Assembly (NCBI RefSeq): GCF_023168405.1
Contig: NZ_AP025285.1
Coordinates: 866,001 to 930,000, forward strand
Reading direction: 5' to 3'
Origin: Leptogranulimonas caecicola
GTDB lineage: Bacteria > Actinomycetota > Coriobacteriia > Coriobacteriales > Atopobiaceae
Length of the DNA: 64,000 nt
Below are positions 1 to 9,985 of this stretch, one piece after another (within the stretch, counting starts at the first letter, position 1; every line of letters begins with the position of its first letter). A program made the translations under genes and the position numbers. The notes under the pieces were generated by a model. That model was not told where the DNA came from, ran no database searches, and worked only from the letters and a program-made list of their open reading frames with translations.

Positions 1-1
1 T

Positions 2-1858
2 CAATCAATGATGCTCTATATCATTATCGCGCTTATTGTCTTCGCGATATTGCGAGCCTTTGTGTATCCGTCAGTGATACCTAACACGGTCAAAGAGACT
101 GACTATTCCACTTTTATCTCGATGGTGGATGATAACAAAGTAAATAAAGTGCAGCTTAATACAGAGACCGGGTCTATCGTCTTTGTAAGCGGCGAGGGCG
201 ATAACGCGCAAACCTACCGCACCAATCGATTCCCCGGTGACGATACGCTGGTCGAGCGCTTGGAAAAGCACAATGTTGAGTTTGCTGCAGAGATTCCGGA
301 CGGCAATGACAACTTCTGGCTTGCTTTGCTGCTTTACGGCTTTCCCTTCATTCTTATCCTCTTGGGAGGCTGGGCTCTCAACCGTCAAATGAAAAAAGCC
401 ATGGGTGACGATGGCCCCTCGATGTCTTTTGGTGGCGGCGGACTTGGCAATTTTGGCAAGTCCGGCGCAAAGGTGGTTGCCGAGAAAGAGACGGGAGTCA
501 CCTTTAAGGATGTTGCAGGTCAAGATGAAGCTAAAGAATCATTGGCTGAGTTGGTGAGCTTTCTCGAGAAGCCTCAGCGCTATGAGGCTATTGGCGCAAA
601 GCTTCCACGCGGCGCTTTGCTCGTAGGCCCTCCGGGCACAGGTAAAACCCTTTTGGCTAAAGCTGTGGCTGGAGAGGCAAAGGTGCCCTTCTTCTCCATC
701 TCTGGTTCTGAATTTGTCGAGATGTTTGTTGGTCGCGGCGCTGCCAAGGTACGCGACCTCTTCAAGCAGGCAAATGAGAAGGCGCCTTGTATCGTCTTCA
801 TCGACGAGATCGATACAGTGGGCAAACGCCGTGATGCCGGTTTGTCCACCAACGATGAGCGCGAGCAGACGCTCAATCAGCTGCTCACCGAGATGGATGG
901 CTTCGACAATCACAAGGGCATTGTGGTTATTGGCGCAACCAACCGCCCTGATACCCTGGATCCAGCCCTTTTGCGCCCTGGTCGTTTTGACCGCCGCGTG
1001 CCGGTGGAGCTTCCTGATCTTGCTGGCCGTAAGGCGATTTTGGCTCTTCATGCTAATGACGTGAAGATGACTGGCGATATCGATCTTGATGTAATTGCGA
1101 GGGCCACCCCTGGCGCCTCTGGCGCAGATCTTTCGAACATCATCAACGAAGCAGCTCTTCGTGCGGTTCGTATGGGGCGCAACCGTGTGACCCAAGAAGA
1201 CATTCAAGAGTCTGTTGAAGTTGTCATTGCAGGCGAAAAGCGCAAGTCTACCGTGCTTTCCGAGCGTGAAAAAAAGATCGTGGCGTACCACGAGATTGGC
1301 CATGCAATGGTGGCAGCAGCTCAAAAAGGATCGGCTCCTGTTTCGAAGATCACTATCGTTCCGCGCACTTCCGGCGCATTGGGCTACACCATGCAAGTAG
1401 AAGACGACGAACATTATTTGGTCACAAAAGAAGAGGCAATGGAGCAGATTGCGGTAATGTGCGGTGGCCGTTCTGCAGAAGAGCTGATCTTCAAACAGAT
1501 TACTACCGGCGCTTCAAATGATATCGAGCGTGCTACTAAGCTGGCACGCAACATGGTTACGCAATATGGCATGAGCGATAAGTTTGGCATGGTAGCGTTG
1601 GGGCAGGTGCAAAATCGCTATCTATCTGGGGACGCTTCGCTTACATGCTCAGAGGGCACTGCCCAAGAAATTGACGAGGAGGTCATGCACATTGTTGAGG
1701 AGGCTCACCAAAACGCCCTCAAGATTCTGCGCGAGAATCTCTTCAAGCTCCATGAGCTCGCACGCTATCTGCAGGTCAAGGAGACCATCACTGGTGAGGA
1801 GTTTATGAATATCTTTACCCGTGATAATGACTATATGCCTAAACCTGATGCTCAATAA
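2..1858 (+). CDS. ftsH: ATP-dependent zinc metalloprotease FtsH (5' end probably outside window)
   Basis: Membrane-anchored AAA+ protease that degrades misfolded membrane and regulatory proteins. Counting from the first ATG at position 8, the protein shows an N-terminal membrane helix (about residues 2-20), a short extracytoplasmic domain, a second helix (about 104-124), Walker A GPPGTGKT at 207-214, Walker B IDEID, the arginine-finger region RPGRFDR, and the zinc protease motif HEIGH at 428-432. The HExxH core is intact; the third residue is Ile where Ala is commoner. The frame is open to the left edge and the visible start lacks a ribosome-binding site, so a hydrophilic N-terminus probably lies upstream. 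About 617 residues are visible, a near-complete enzyme. It converges on fbp across a perfect inverted repeat. Confidence 0.96.
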   Translation, partial: QSMMLYIIIALIVFAILRAFVYPSVIPNTVKETDYSTFISMVDDNKVNKVQLNTETGSIVFVSGEGDNAQTYRTNRFPGDDTLVERLEKHNVEFAAEIPDGNDNFWLALLLYGFPFILILLGGWALNRQMKKAMGDDGPSMSFGGGGLGNFGKSGAKVVAEKETGVTFKDVAGQDEAKESLAELVSFLEKPQRYEAIGAKLPRGALLVGPPGTGKTLLAKAVAGEAKVPFFSISGSEFVEMFVGRGAAKVRDLFKQANEKAPCIVFIDEIDTVGKRRDAGLSTNDEREQTLNQLLTEMDGFDNHKGIVVIGATNRPDTLDPALLRPGRFDRRVPVELPDLAGRKAILALHANDVKMTGDIDLDVIARATPGASGADLSNIINEAALRAVRMGRNRVTQEDIQESVEVVIAGEKRKSTVLSEREKKIVAYHEIGHAMVAAAQKGSAPVSKITIVPRTSGALGYTMQVEDDEHYLVTKEEAMEQIAVMCGGRSAEELIFKQITTGASNDIERATKLARNMVTQYGMSDKFGMVALGQVQNRYLSGDASLTCSEGTAQEIDEEVMHIVEEAHQNALKILRENLFKLHELARYLQVKETITGEEFMNIFTRDNDYMPKPDAQ

Positions 1859-1886
1859 GAACGCCGTAATAATCTAAGGCAAGCAA

Positions 1887-1927
1887 GGCGCCAGTACCAT
1901 TTCCCTAAAGGAAATGGTACTGGCGCC
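1887..1927. terminator. Perfect 18-bp inverted repeat, likely bidirectional terminator
   Basis: Arms 1887-1904 and 1910-1927 are exact reverse complements around a 5-nt loop (CTAAA). The hairpin lies between the convergent ftsH and fbp genes, where a shared terminator is expected. No strong T-run follows on the + strand, so its efficiency on that side is uncertain. Confidence 0.75.
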
Positions 1928-1979
1928 ATTCTGATAATAATTGAGCATTCGATAACTCTAAGTTAGCAATGCTGGCGAG

Positions 1980-3884
1980 TTAGCGCTTGGCCCGCTCTTT
2001 AAGAAGGCCGTGATTGTAAGAGTCTAGGAGTGCGCGCAACTCGAGTATGCGCTGACGAATGGTTTCTCCTGTATCAGAGTCTTCTACGAGCAGAGGATGC
2101 TCGGCAACTTCAAATCGATCGGTGTCGCTCATGATGTCAGCATTGAGATCAAGCACATTACCAATGGAGGTAAAAGCACGATGTGCCTTGATGCGAAGGC
2201 CGCTTTTATCGGCAATAAGGGTATAGCCCGCGATGCCCGTAGTCTTGTGGTAAGCCTTACAAAAACCGCCATCGATTACAATGTGATAACCACCCGAACG
2301 AACAGGGTTTTCACCGCTAGAAGCCTTTACTGGAGTATGGCCATTGATAATATGGCCTCGCTTGGGATCGGCACCAAATTCCCGTAGGACTTGTTTGCAT
2401 ACGGTGGGAGAAGAGATGAGATTCCAATATTCATCTCTGGGTTCGTGCCAACAAGATTCATCGGCTACAAGACTGCGCTCAAAGGTTTTGGTTATGCGAC
2501 CGCAGAGCGGGGAGTGAAAGCCACAGTACAGATAGTACATAAGATCGAGCGACTCTTGGGAGGGATCCATCCAGGCCTGGCGCGCTTCGCGGTCAAGCCA
2601 GTCAAATAGGTCTCGGCCGGCGAGGCCATGGCCTCGGAGTACAAATCGAGGGAACAAGTCGTCTTCTGTCATGGGGACGCACCCATGGAAAAGCACGTTA
2701 TTGTTGCAGACCTTATACATGCCACCATGCTCGTAGAGAAAGCCTATGTGAGCATGGAGCCTGTCGCTGGCTTCAAAGGCACTCGCCAGAGATTCGATCA
2801 CCGCTTCCTCTTCTAATGTGAGCTGGCAAACATCCTCGCCTTGGAGTGTGGGAAGGTCGCAGGTGACTAATGGCACATCGCCTTCGGGAAGATGGACGCA
2901 GTCTTCCTCGATATCCACCAAAGGTAAAAGCAGGCGGTCGCCCATCTCAAAATCGGGATTTCGCCTAATGAGTTGGGCTTCGAGCTTGAACAAAATGATG
3001 TCGATGGCCTTTTCCATAGGGGAGAGCACATCGCCGTCTAAGTAGGTACGTTCTGCGAAAAGCGCCAGCTCGCGAAGGGAGATGCCATAGGCACTCTCAA
3101 GAATCTCCAGGTTGCCATAGCGAAGATTGTTTCTTACCACGGCAGCCTGGCAGACACGGGAGCCACAGGCAGCCCCCATCCATACTATGTCGTGATTTCC
3201 CCATTGAATATCGACACCGGCATAGTCCATGAGGCGATCGAGGATTTTGTCGGCATGGGGGCCGCGATCAAAAAGGTCGCCCACAATATGGAGTCGGTCG
3301 ACTGCGAGACGTTTGATGAGAGAAGCTAAAGATTCCACGAAGTCAGGGCCACTGCCTGTATCGACAATAGTGTCGATAATGCGCTCATGGTAATGGGTTC
3401 GGGCATCGGGTTGGTCGATTTGGTCGCGAAGAAGCTCGTCGATGATATAGGCATAAGATACCGGCATGGCTTTGCGTACTTTGGATTGCGTGTAGGCAGA
3501 AGCAAAGTGCTTTGCTACACGCAAAAGACGCATAAGATGGGTACGCCACCAGCTAAGATCGATGATTCCAGCCTCGAACTCTTTCACCATCTTTTTGTCA
3601 GGATAATAGATGAGCGTGCAAAGGTCGTCTTGATCTGCTTGGCTTAGCTCACCTGCAAACTCATGGCGAACTCCTTCGCGAATGACGCCGGAACAGTTGT
3701 TAAGAATATGCTCAAAAGCGGCGTATTCGCCATGAACATCGCTCATGAAATGCTCGGTGGCTTTGGGAAGACCTAAAATAGCTTCGAGGTTGATAATCTC
3801 GGTAAACACTGCTTGGCGTGTGGGGAACTGCTCTGAGAGAAGCTCGAGACATCTGATCTCTGGATCTGTGGGGGTTTCGCGCAT
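1980..3884 (-). CDS. fbp: Fructose-1,6-bisphosphatase, class III
   Basis: Hydrolyses fructose-1,6-bisphosphate to fructose-6-phosphate in gluconeogenesis; this is the large, Mn-dependent class III enzyme (Bacillus Fbp type), unrelated to the E. coli class I enzyme. Its calcineurin-like phosphoesterase signatures are all present: SDVHGEY near the N-terminus, GDLFDRG and WGNHD further on. About 634 residues, the usual size. The open frame reaches a GTG at 3902, but a GGAG motif six bases upstream of an internal ATG favours a start at 3884 (protein beginning MRETP). Transcribed alone on the minus strand, divergent from ileS. Confidence 0.93.
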   Translation of the reverse strand: MRETPTDPEIRCLELLSEQFPTRQAVFTEIINLEAILGLPKATEHFMSDVHGEYAAFEHILNNCSGVIREGVRHEFAGELSQADQDDLCTLIYYPDKKMVKEFEAGIIDLSWWRTHLMRLLRVAKHFASAYTQSKVRKAMPVSYAYIIDELLRDQIDQPDARTHYHERIIDTIVDTGSGPDFVESLASLIKRLAVDRLHIVGDLFDRGPHADKILDRLMDYAGVDIQWGNHDIVWMGAACGSRVCQAAVVRNNLRYGNLEILESAYGISLRELALFAERTYLDGDVLSPMEKAIDIILFKLEAQLIRRNPDFEMGDRLLLPLVDIEEDCVHLPEGDVPLVTCDLPTLQGEDVCQLTLEEEAVIESLASAFEASDRLHAHIGFLYEHGGMYKVCNNNVLFHGCVPMTEDDLFPRFVLRGHGLAGRDLFDWLDREARQAWMDPSQESLDLMYYLYCGFHSPLCGRITKTFERSLVADESCWHEPRDEYWNLISSPTVCKQVLREFGADPKRGHIINGHTPVKASSGENPVRSGGYHIVIDGGFCKAYHKTTGIAGYTLIADKSGLRIKAHRAFTSIGNVLDLNADIMSDTDRFEVAEHPLLVEDSDTGETIRQRILELRALLDSYNHGLLKERAKR

Positions 3885-4104
3885 AACCATCTCCAAAAGC
3901 ACCAGCTAAAAGCATTCCTATATATCAATATACTCTAGGAAAGAAGTGCCTGAAAAAGCCCCCTAGGTCTCTCCACATCTTGGATCGTCATGGGATAAAG
4001 GCGAAAATCGAGTAGGCCGTAGACTGCCTGAAACACTTGTTTTATAACTGGGTGCTATTATCTTGTGCGCCTATGCATATCTAATAAAGCAAGGGAGCCG
4101 CCCG

Positions 4105-6918
4105 ATGGCCAATCAATACAAGAAGACCACCAATCTGCCCAAGACTGGCTTTCCCATGCGTGCGGGTCTCGCTTCCTCGGAGCCTCGCCGTTTGGCGAAG
4201 TGGGAAGAGAACGATGTCTACGAGCTTGCACGCTCGCAAAATGAAGGTCATGAGACTTTCGTTTTGCATGATGGCCCTCCCTATGCAAATGGTCCTATTC
4301 ACCTTGGTCATGCTCTAAATAAAATAATAAAGGACTTCATCAATCGCTACCAAATCATGCAAGGTCGTCAGATTGCCTATGTGCCTGGCTGGGACTGCCA
4401 TGGTCAGCCTATCGAGCATAAGGTAGAAGAGCACCTGGGCACTAAGAAGTTCAATGAAACCGATCCCTACGATATCCGCCAGCTGTGTCGGCGATTCGCG
4501 GTAGAGAATATTGACCTTCAGAAAGCCGGATTCCGCCGCTTGGGTGTGCTTGGTGATTGGGCACATCCCTATCTCACGCTTTCCAATACTCATGATGCAG
4601 CTGATATCGAGGTGTTCAAAAAGATCTGGGATAGTGGCGCCATCTATCGCGGACGCAAGCCTGTTCATTGGTGCACCCATTGCCATACTGCCCTTGCCGA
4701 GGCGGAGATCGAGTATGCCGATGTAACAGGCCCCTCCATTTATGTGGGCTATGCCATGAAGGAGCGCCCCGAAGGACTCGAGTCCATCGAAGAGCCTCTC
4801 TATGTGATGATTTGGACCACCACTCCTTGGACTCTTCCTGCAAACGCTGCTGTGGCCATGAAGCCCGAAGCTATCTATACCGCTATTAAGCATGATGGGA
4901 AAGCTTATATTGTCCTTGCTGATCTTGCTCAGAAGGTCTGCGAGGTTGCAGGCTGGGACCTCGATTATGTAGAGGTGGACGGCAAGCCCTGGCAGGCAGT
5001 CTCTAATGAACTTGAAGGTCTTACCTATACTCAGCCCATCTTTGACGACATCACCTGCAAAGTGATCTTGGCAGATTATGTGGGCACAGAGGACGGTACG
5101 GGTGTCGTCCATATTGCTCCCGGCCATGGTGCTGATGACTTTTATGTAGGTGTCGAGAACGACGTGCCCATCATCATGCCGGTTGACGATGACGGTCGCT
5201 TCTATCAGGGGGATACCTATGGCACAGGTGGCCCTTGGAGCGGCATGGAAGTCACTGAGGCCAATCCCAAAATCATCCAATGGCTTGATGAGCGGGGCGT
5301 GCTTGTGCATGCGGGCAAGATCACTCACAGCTATCCACATTGCTGGCGCTGCAAGAACCCCGTGATCTTCCGCGCTACCGAGCAGTGGTTTGTCTCCATG
5401 GACGACACCCATCTACGCGACAACGCCTTGGACGCCATTGAGCATGATGTGCGCTGGTACCCTGCTCATTCGGCCAAGCGTATCTATTCGATGATCGAAG
5501 GCCGTCCTGATTGGTGCATCTCCCGCCAACGTGTCTGGGGTGTGCCTATCCCTGCTTTCACCTGCGCAGACTGCGGCGCCACTGTAATGAATGATGCGAC
5601 CTTGGATGCCGTGATAAGGCTCTTTAATGAGAAGGGCTCTGACGCTTGGTTTATGGAAGACCCCTCTGAGTACCTGGGCGATGCGGACGTATGCCCCGAA
5701 TGTGGAGGCCACCACCTTAAGGCCAACAAGGACATCTTGGATGTCTGGTGGGACTCGGGCGTCTCGCATACTGCTGTGCTTCAAAGTCGTTCAGAGCTGC
5801 GCTTCCCCGCAGATCTCTACGTCGAAGGATCTGACCAGCATCGAGGCTGGTTCCAAAGCTCGCTGCTCACCTCTATGGGCGCCTATGGGTGCCCCCCATT
5901 CAAAGGTGTGCTCACCAATGGTTTTACTTTGGATGGCCAAGGACGCAAGATGAGCAAGTCGCTGGGCAATACCATCGATCCCGGCGAGGTATGCGACTCT
6001 CTGGGTGCAGAGATTGTGCGTCTGTGGGTGGCATCCATCGACGCCACTACCGACATGCCTTGCGACAAGCAGATCCTCGAGCGTGTCTCTGATGCGTATC
6101 GTCGCTTCCGCAATACCTTCCGCTTCCTGTTGGGCGAGCTTGAAGGTCAATTCGATCCGGCTGTCGATGGAATTCCGTTCAACGAGCTTACTGCCTACGA
6201 TCGCATGACATTGGCTCGTTTGGCCCAGGTACACCAAAAGGTGAGCGATGCCTATGCAGACTATCGCTTTAACCTTGTGTATCGCACGCTCTATGACTAC
6301 GTGATCACCGAGCTCTCCAATGGCTACCTCAACGCCACCAAGGATCGCATGTACTGTGATGCTGCAGATTCTGTTACCCGTCGCAGTTGTCAAACCGTTT
6401 GGTACGAGATTCTTTCCATGCTCCTGCGCGACCTACAGCCCATCTTGGCCTATACCACCGACGAAGTACTCGAGTATGTTCCTGTCGCCATGCGTGAGGG
6501 CAAGGACTTCGCAGCATTGCTGTCATGGTATGAGGCTCCCACGCTTGACCAAGATGAGACGTTGCTAGCCGCCTATAATGCCCTGCTTGAGGTGCGCTCT
6601 GCCTACACCAAAGCCTATGAGGAGGCGTTGGCATCTGAGGTGATTACCGAGAAGACCACCCAAGCCACCAAGGCCCATGTGGTGCTTCCCCAAGACGATC
6701 CGGCGATGAAGTCGCTCTACGAGGTCATGGGTGGAGATCTTGCCGAGCCTTTGGTCTGCTCTCAGGTTCAGGTGTCCTTTGGCCCCGAGCTCAGCGTGAC
6801 CGTTGAGCCTGCGGCTGGCGAAAAATGCCCTCGTTGCTGGAACTGGCGTGAACTTGGTGAGGATGGCCTATGCGATCGTTGCCATGAAGCCCTCGATGCT
6901 GAGCAGGGAGAAGAATAG
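4105..6918 (+). CDS. ileS: Isoleucyl-tRNA synthetase
   Basis: Class I aminoacyl-tRNA synthetase charging tRNA-Ile. HIGH-type motif HLGH at residues 66-69, KMSKS at 615-619, the CP1 editing domain between them, and a C-terminal zinc finger CPRCWNW...CDRC that classifies it as the bacterial zinc-containing form. The frame is open from 4063, but GGGAG eight bases before the ATG at 4105 makes that the start (937 residues). lspA follows directly: the ileS stop is adjacent to the lspA GTG. No T-box leader could be recognised in the 200 bases upstream. Confidence 0.97.
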   Translation: MANQYKKTTNLPKTGFPMRAGLASSEPRRLAKWEENDVYELARSQNEGHETFVLHDGPPYANGPIHLGHALNKIIKDFINRYQIMQGRQIAYVPGWDCHGQPIEHKVEEHLGTKKFNETDPYDIRQLCRRFAVENIDLQKAGFRRLGVLGDWAHPYLTLSNTHDAADIEVFKKIWDSGAIYRGRKPVHWCTHCHTALAEAEIEYADVTGPSIYVGYAMKERPEGLESIEEPLYVMIWTTTPWTLPANAAVAMKPEAIYTAIKHDGKAYIVLADLAQKVCEVAGWDLDYVEVDGKPWQAVSNELEGLTYTQPIFDDITCKVILADYVGTEDGTGVVHIAPGHGADDFYVGVENDVPIIMPVDDDGRFYQGDTYGTGGPWSGMEVTEANPKIIQWLDERGVLVHAGKITHSYPHCWRCKNPVIFRATEQWFVSMDDTHLRDNALDAIEHDVRWYPAHSAKRIYSMIEGRPDWCISRQRVWGVPIPAFTCADCGATVMNDATLDAVIRLFNEKGSDAWFMEDPSEYLGDADVCPECGGHHLKANKDILDVWWDSGVSHTAVLQSRSELRFPADLYVEGSDQHRGWFQSSLLTSMGAYGCPPFKGVLTNGFTLDGQGRKMSKSLGNTIDPGEVCDSLGAEIVRLWVASIDATTDMPCDKQILERVSDAYRRFRNTFRFLLGELEGQFDPAVDGIPFNELTAYDRMTLARLAQVHQKVSDAYADYRFNLVYRTLYDYVITELSNGYLNATKDRMYCDAADSVTRRSCQTVWYEILSMLLRDLQPILAYTTDEVLEYVPVAMREGKDFAALLSWYEAPTLDQDETLLAAYNALLEVRSAYTKAYEEALASEVITEKTTQATKAHVVLPQDDPAMKSLYEVMGGDLAEPLVCSQVQVSFGPELSVTVEPAAGEKCPRCWNWRELGEDGLCDRCHEALDAEQGEE

Positions 6919-7494
6919 GTGAAACATGCTCGCTCCATGGCCATCTGGTCTATTACTGCACTGCTTTGTGTGGTGGTAGATCAGGTGGTCAAGGCCTGGG
7001 CCTTAGCTAATCTTGTCCCCGGAAAACCTGTGACCTTCATCCCTCATGTGATGGATCTCCTGCTGGTGAAAAATACAGGAGCTGCCTTCTCTTTAGGGGA
7101 GGGAGCAGGCTGGCTCTTTATTGCCATAGCCCTCGCAGTAGTAGTTGGCATTGGCTATGAGATCTGGAAGCATCCCTCAACTCCCACATACCTTCTTGTC
7201 ATCGGTGGCGTGGTAGCCGGTGGTGGTCTTGGCAATCTAATTGATCGTGTGGCCCATGGCTGGGTATGCGACTTTTTTGCTACCACTTTTATGGACTTCG
7301 CCATTTTCAATATGGCAGATATCTTTGTATGCTGCGGCATTGGTGCGGGGCTTGTTGCCCTTTGGCATTGGGACTCTCTGCAAGAGAAGGCAGCCAGAGC
7401 CAAAGACGCTGCTGCCGCGCGCTCTGTCAAGCTGGGAGATACATCCGTAGGCGCTGCTGATAGGCTGCGCAACTCCGCTAAGAAAGGCCGCTAG
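6919..7494 (+). CDS. lspA: Lipoprotein signal peptidase II
   Basis: Aspartic membrane protease that cleaves signal peptides from prolipoproteins after lipidation. Four predicted membrane helices. The family blocks are clear: KNTGAAFSLG, GNLIDR with catalytic Asp109, and FNMADIF with catalytic Asp134. It starts with GTG immediately after the ileS stop, so it is probably translationally coupled. The C-terminus carries an extra, basic, Ala-rich cytoplasmic tail of roughly 40 residues. The ileS-lspA-rluD order is common in Gram-positive bacteria. Confidence 0.95.
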   Translation: MKHARSMAIWSITALLCVVVDQVVKAWALANLVPGKPVTFIPHVMDLLLVKNTGAAFSLGEGAGWLFIAIALAVVVGIGYEIWKHPSTPTYLLVIGGVVAGGGLGNLIDRVAHGWVCDFFATTFMDFAIFNMADIFVCCGIGAGLVALWHWDSLQEKAARAKDAAAARSVKLGDTSVGAADRLRNSAKKGR

Positions 7495-7496
7495 CC

Positions 7497-8525
7497 ATGG
7501 CGGTGCTTACAGAGTTGGTCGACGATAAAGCCCATAACATGCGTTTGGATACGTTCCTTGCAAGTCTTGAGGGAGCTCCAAGTCGCTCAGCCTGCGCCAA
7601 AATCATCGAAGAGGGACATGTGACCATTAATGGCACCCCTGCTTCCTCCAAGTCTGAGCGCGTGCAAATGGGGGATTATGTACAGGCCGAGTTACCTGAC
7701 CCTCAAAGCGTAAATCCAATACTTACGCCAAACCCCATTCCTTTGGATATTCGCTTTGAGGATGACCGTTTACTTGTACTTTCCAAACAGGCCGGCCTAG
7801 TATGTCATCCTAGCCCGGGCCATATAGACGACACTTTGGCAAACGCGCTTGTGGCGCACTGTGGCCCTGAGCATGTAGGGCTTTTGCAGGGAGAGGATCG
7901 TCCTGGCATTGTGCACCGTTTAGACAGAGACACCTCTGGTCTTATGGTGGCTGCAAAAGATGATGAGATCCAAAAGGAATTGCAAGATCTTATCCGCATG
8001 CGCACTCTCGATAGGCGCTATGTCACTTTGGTCCAGGGCTATATAGCTCCTGATAGCGGTATCATTGATGCAAATATTACCCGGTCGACGAGGGACCGTA
8101 CGCGTCAAATGGCTACTGAGGATCCTGCTGCTCGTGGCGCCATCACTACCTTCGCCACTCTTGAGCGCTTTGAAGCCGGCCCAAAAGACGATGGCTATAC
8201 CTTGGTAGAGTGTCACCTCTATACAGGCCGCACGCATCAGATACGCGTGCATATGGCTCATATACATCATCCAGTAGTGGGCGATCCTCTCTATGGTTTG
8301 GGTGATCTTAAAAAGAACCTAGGGCTTACTCGACAATTCCTTCATTCTTGGCATATAGAGTTCGAACATCCAGCGACTCATCAGTTGATTTCTCTGGCAG
8401 ACACCCTTCCGGAAGATCTCTCACAGGTCCTGGAATCTCTCGAAGATAGGTCAATGGGACAGACTGAGGCAGGGGAGCGCATCGTTTCCCAATTATTCAG
8501 TCAAGCCTCTCATTCGGCTTCTTGA
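7497..8525 (+). CDS. rluD: RluA/RluD-family 23S rRNA pseudouridine synthase
   Basis: Isomerises uridines to pseudouridine in large-subunit rRNA. An N-terminal S4 RNA-binding domain (about residues 15-75) precedes the catalytic domain with the motif HRLDRDTSGL, catalytic Asp143. The late motif GRTHQIRVH is also present. 342 residues, normal for RluD. It begins two bases after the lspA stop, in one operon with ileS and lspA. Target positions cannot be told from sequence; RluD-like is preferred over RluC because of neighbourhood and architecture. Confidence 0.88.
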   Translation: MAVLTELVDDKAHNMRLDTFLASLEGAPSRSACAKIIEEGHVTINGTPASSKSERVQMGDYVQAELPDPQSVNPILTPNPIPLDIRFEDDRLLVLSKQAGLVCHPSPGHIDDTLANALVAHCGPEHVGLLQGEDRPGIVHRLDRDTSGLMVAAKDDEIQKELQDLIRMRTLDRRYVTLVQGYIAPDSGIIDANITRSTRDRTRQMATEDPAARGAITTFATLERFEAGPKDDGYTLVECHLYTGRTHQIRVHMAHIHHPVVGDPLYGLGDLKKNLGLTRQFLHSWHIEFEHPATHQLISLADTLPEDLSQVLESLEDRSMGQTEAGERIVSQLFSQASHSAS

Positions 8526-8588
8526 GGCAATGAGGGGTCAGGACTTCATTCTTTGAAGCCAACTGCGCCACATAGGAAAGAGGTAATC

Positions 8589-9878
8589 GTGGATTTTGCC
8601 CGTATAGGATTCACTCCCATAGTGATCTTTAACTTCATTACCTTGGTATTCTTTAGCGTGGCTTTCTTCTATCAGATCATCTACTTTTTTGTGGGTTTAA
8701 AGCAGGGAGAAGTGAAGCTCCCTGATGCAAAAAAGAACCATCGTTTTGCCTTCATGATTGCCGCGCATAACGAGGAAGTAGTTATAGGACAGCTAGTAAA
8801 ATCCATTCAAGACCAAAATTATCCTTCTGAGCTTATCGATATCTATGTGGTTGCGGATGCCTGCACAGATGAGACGGCGCGGGTGGCCAGAGAGGCCGGC
8901 GCTTTTGTCTACGAGAGAAATGATCTGGCGCGTCGTGGCAAAAGTTGGGCGCTAGACTTGGGCTTTAACAACGTGCTCGATGAGAAGGGCGAGGATTACT
9001 ATGACGCCTTTATTATCTTCGATGCAGACAACCTCCTGTCTCGCGACTACGTGCGCATCATGAACAAAGTGGTAGACATGGGTTATTTGGCAGCCACGAG
9101 CTACCGCAATTCCAAAAACTTTGATTCTTCTTGGATCAGCTCAGCCTATGGTATCTGGTTCATCCGCGAGGCGCGCTTCTTGAACAATGCTCGCATGATT
9201 TGCGGTGTGAGCTGCGCCATCTCTGGATCGGGTTGGATGGTGTCGAACAAGATTATCCGCTCTATGCGTGGCTGGGCATTCCACACCCTTACGGAAGATA
9301 TCCAGTTTTCTACCTTTTGCGCTGCCAATGGCATCCGCATTGGCTATGCCCCTGCAGAGTTTTATGACGAGCAACCTGTGACCTTCGCTGCATCTTGGAC
9401 ACAGCGTCTTCGATGGTCAAAGGGCTTCTATCAGGTATTTTTCTCATACTGCAAAGAACTGCTTCACGGTATAGGTATAGGGCGGTTCTCAAGCTACGAC
9501 ATGTTCATGACGGTAGCTCCGGCAACGATCCTCACAGTCCTTTCCGTCATGATCAATGGCACTTATCTCATTGCAGGGTCATTAAGCCACGGTTTTTTGG
9601 CCACAGACGTTGAGATATCTATGTGCTTAGGCTCAATTGCAATGGCGTTTATCTCGGCCTATTTCACCTTCTTTGTAGCAGTGTTGCTCACAACGATCTT
9701 TGAGCGCTCCCACATTCATTCCACCAAGCGCTGGCGCATCATTGCAAATATCTTTACCTTCCCGCTCTTTATGCTCACCTACATCCCTATTAACTTGGTG
9801 GCGCTCTTCAAAAAAGTGGAGTGGGTGCCCACCAAGCACGAGTTTGCGATGTCGGTGGATCAAATCACCAGCGAGTAG
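8589..9878 (+). CDS. Membrane-associated family 2 glycosyltransferase
   Basis: Processive-type GT-A glycosyltransferase with membrane anchors. One N-terminal helix (about residues 10-32), then a GT2 catalytic domain with DACTDET, a DADN metal-binding DxD, and QRLRWSKG, the QxxRW motif of cellulose/hyaluronan/poly-GlcNAc synthase-type enzymes. Three or so C-terminal helices follow. The frame opens at a TTG (8553), but GGAAAGAGG five bases before the GTG at 8589 supports the later start (429 residues). The polymer or lipid substrate is unknown. No partner genes lie beside it; guaB follows after a 107-bp gap. Confidence 0.8.
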   Translation: MDFARIGFTPIVIFNFITLVFFSVAFFYQIIYFFVGLKQGEVKLPDAKKNHRFAFMIAAHNEEVVIGQLVKSIQDQNYPSELIDIYVVADACTDETARVAREAGAFVYERNDLARRGKSWALDLGFNNVLDEKGEDYYDAFIIFDADNLLSRDYVRIMNKVVDMGYLAATSYRNSKNFDSSWISSAYGIWFIREARFLNNARMICGVSCAISGSGWMVSNKIIRSMRGWAFHTLTEDIQFSTFCAANGIRIGYAPAEFYDEQPVTFAASWTQRLRWSKGFYQVFFSYCKELLHGIGIGRFSSYDMFMTVAPATILTVLSVMINGTYLIAGSLSHGFLATDVEISMCLGSIAMAFISAYFTFFVAVLLTTIFERSHIHSTKRWRIIANIFTFPLFMLTYIPINLVALFKKVEWVPTKHEFAMSVDQITSE

Positions 9879-9914
9879 CTGGCTTCATCGCAGGTACCAA
9901 TCGTTGGCTTTGCG

Positions 9915-9943
9915 TTATCATTGCGAAGACTTGTGGCTACATT
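9915..9943 (+). promoter_or_regulatory. Candidate promoter of guaB
   Basis: TTATCA (9915-9920) and TACATT (9938-9943) are separated by 17 bases; each matches four of six consensus positions. It sits 43 bp before the guaB start. Weak by sequence alone. Confidence 0.3.
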
Positions 9944-9985
9944 CAGTAGGCATAGCGATTGTCCTCAGCAGACCAAGGAGCATGC

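Noticed and set aside
1261-1310. HEIGH instead of HEAGH in FtsH as a sign of inactivity
   Set aside because: The zinc-binding HExxH residues are retained; the change is at the variable position, so activity is expected.
3911-4104. Possible T-box leader of ileS
   Set aside because: No specifier stem, T-box sequence or T-tailed terminator could be found in the 194 bases.
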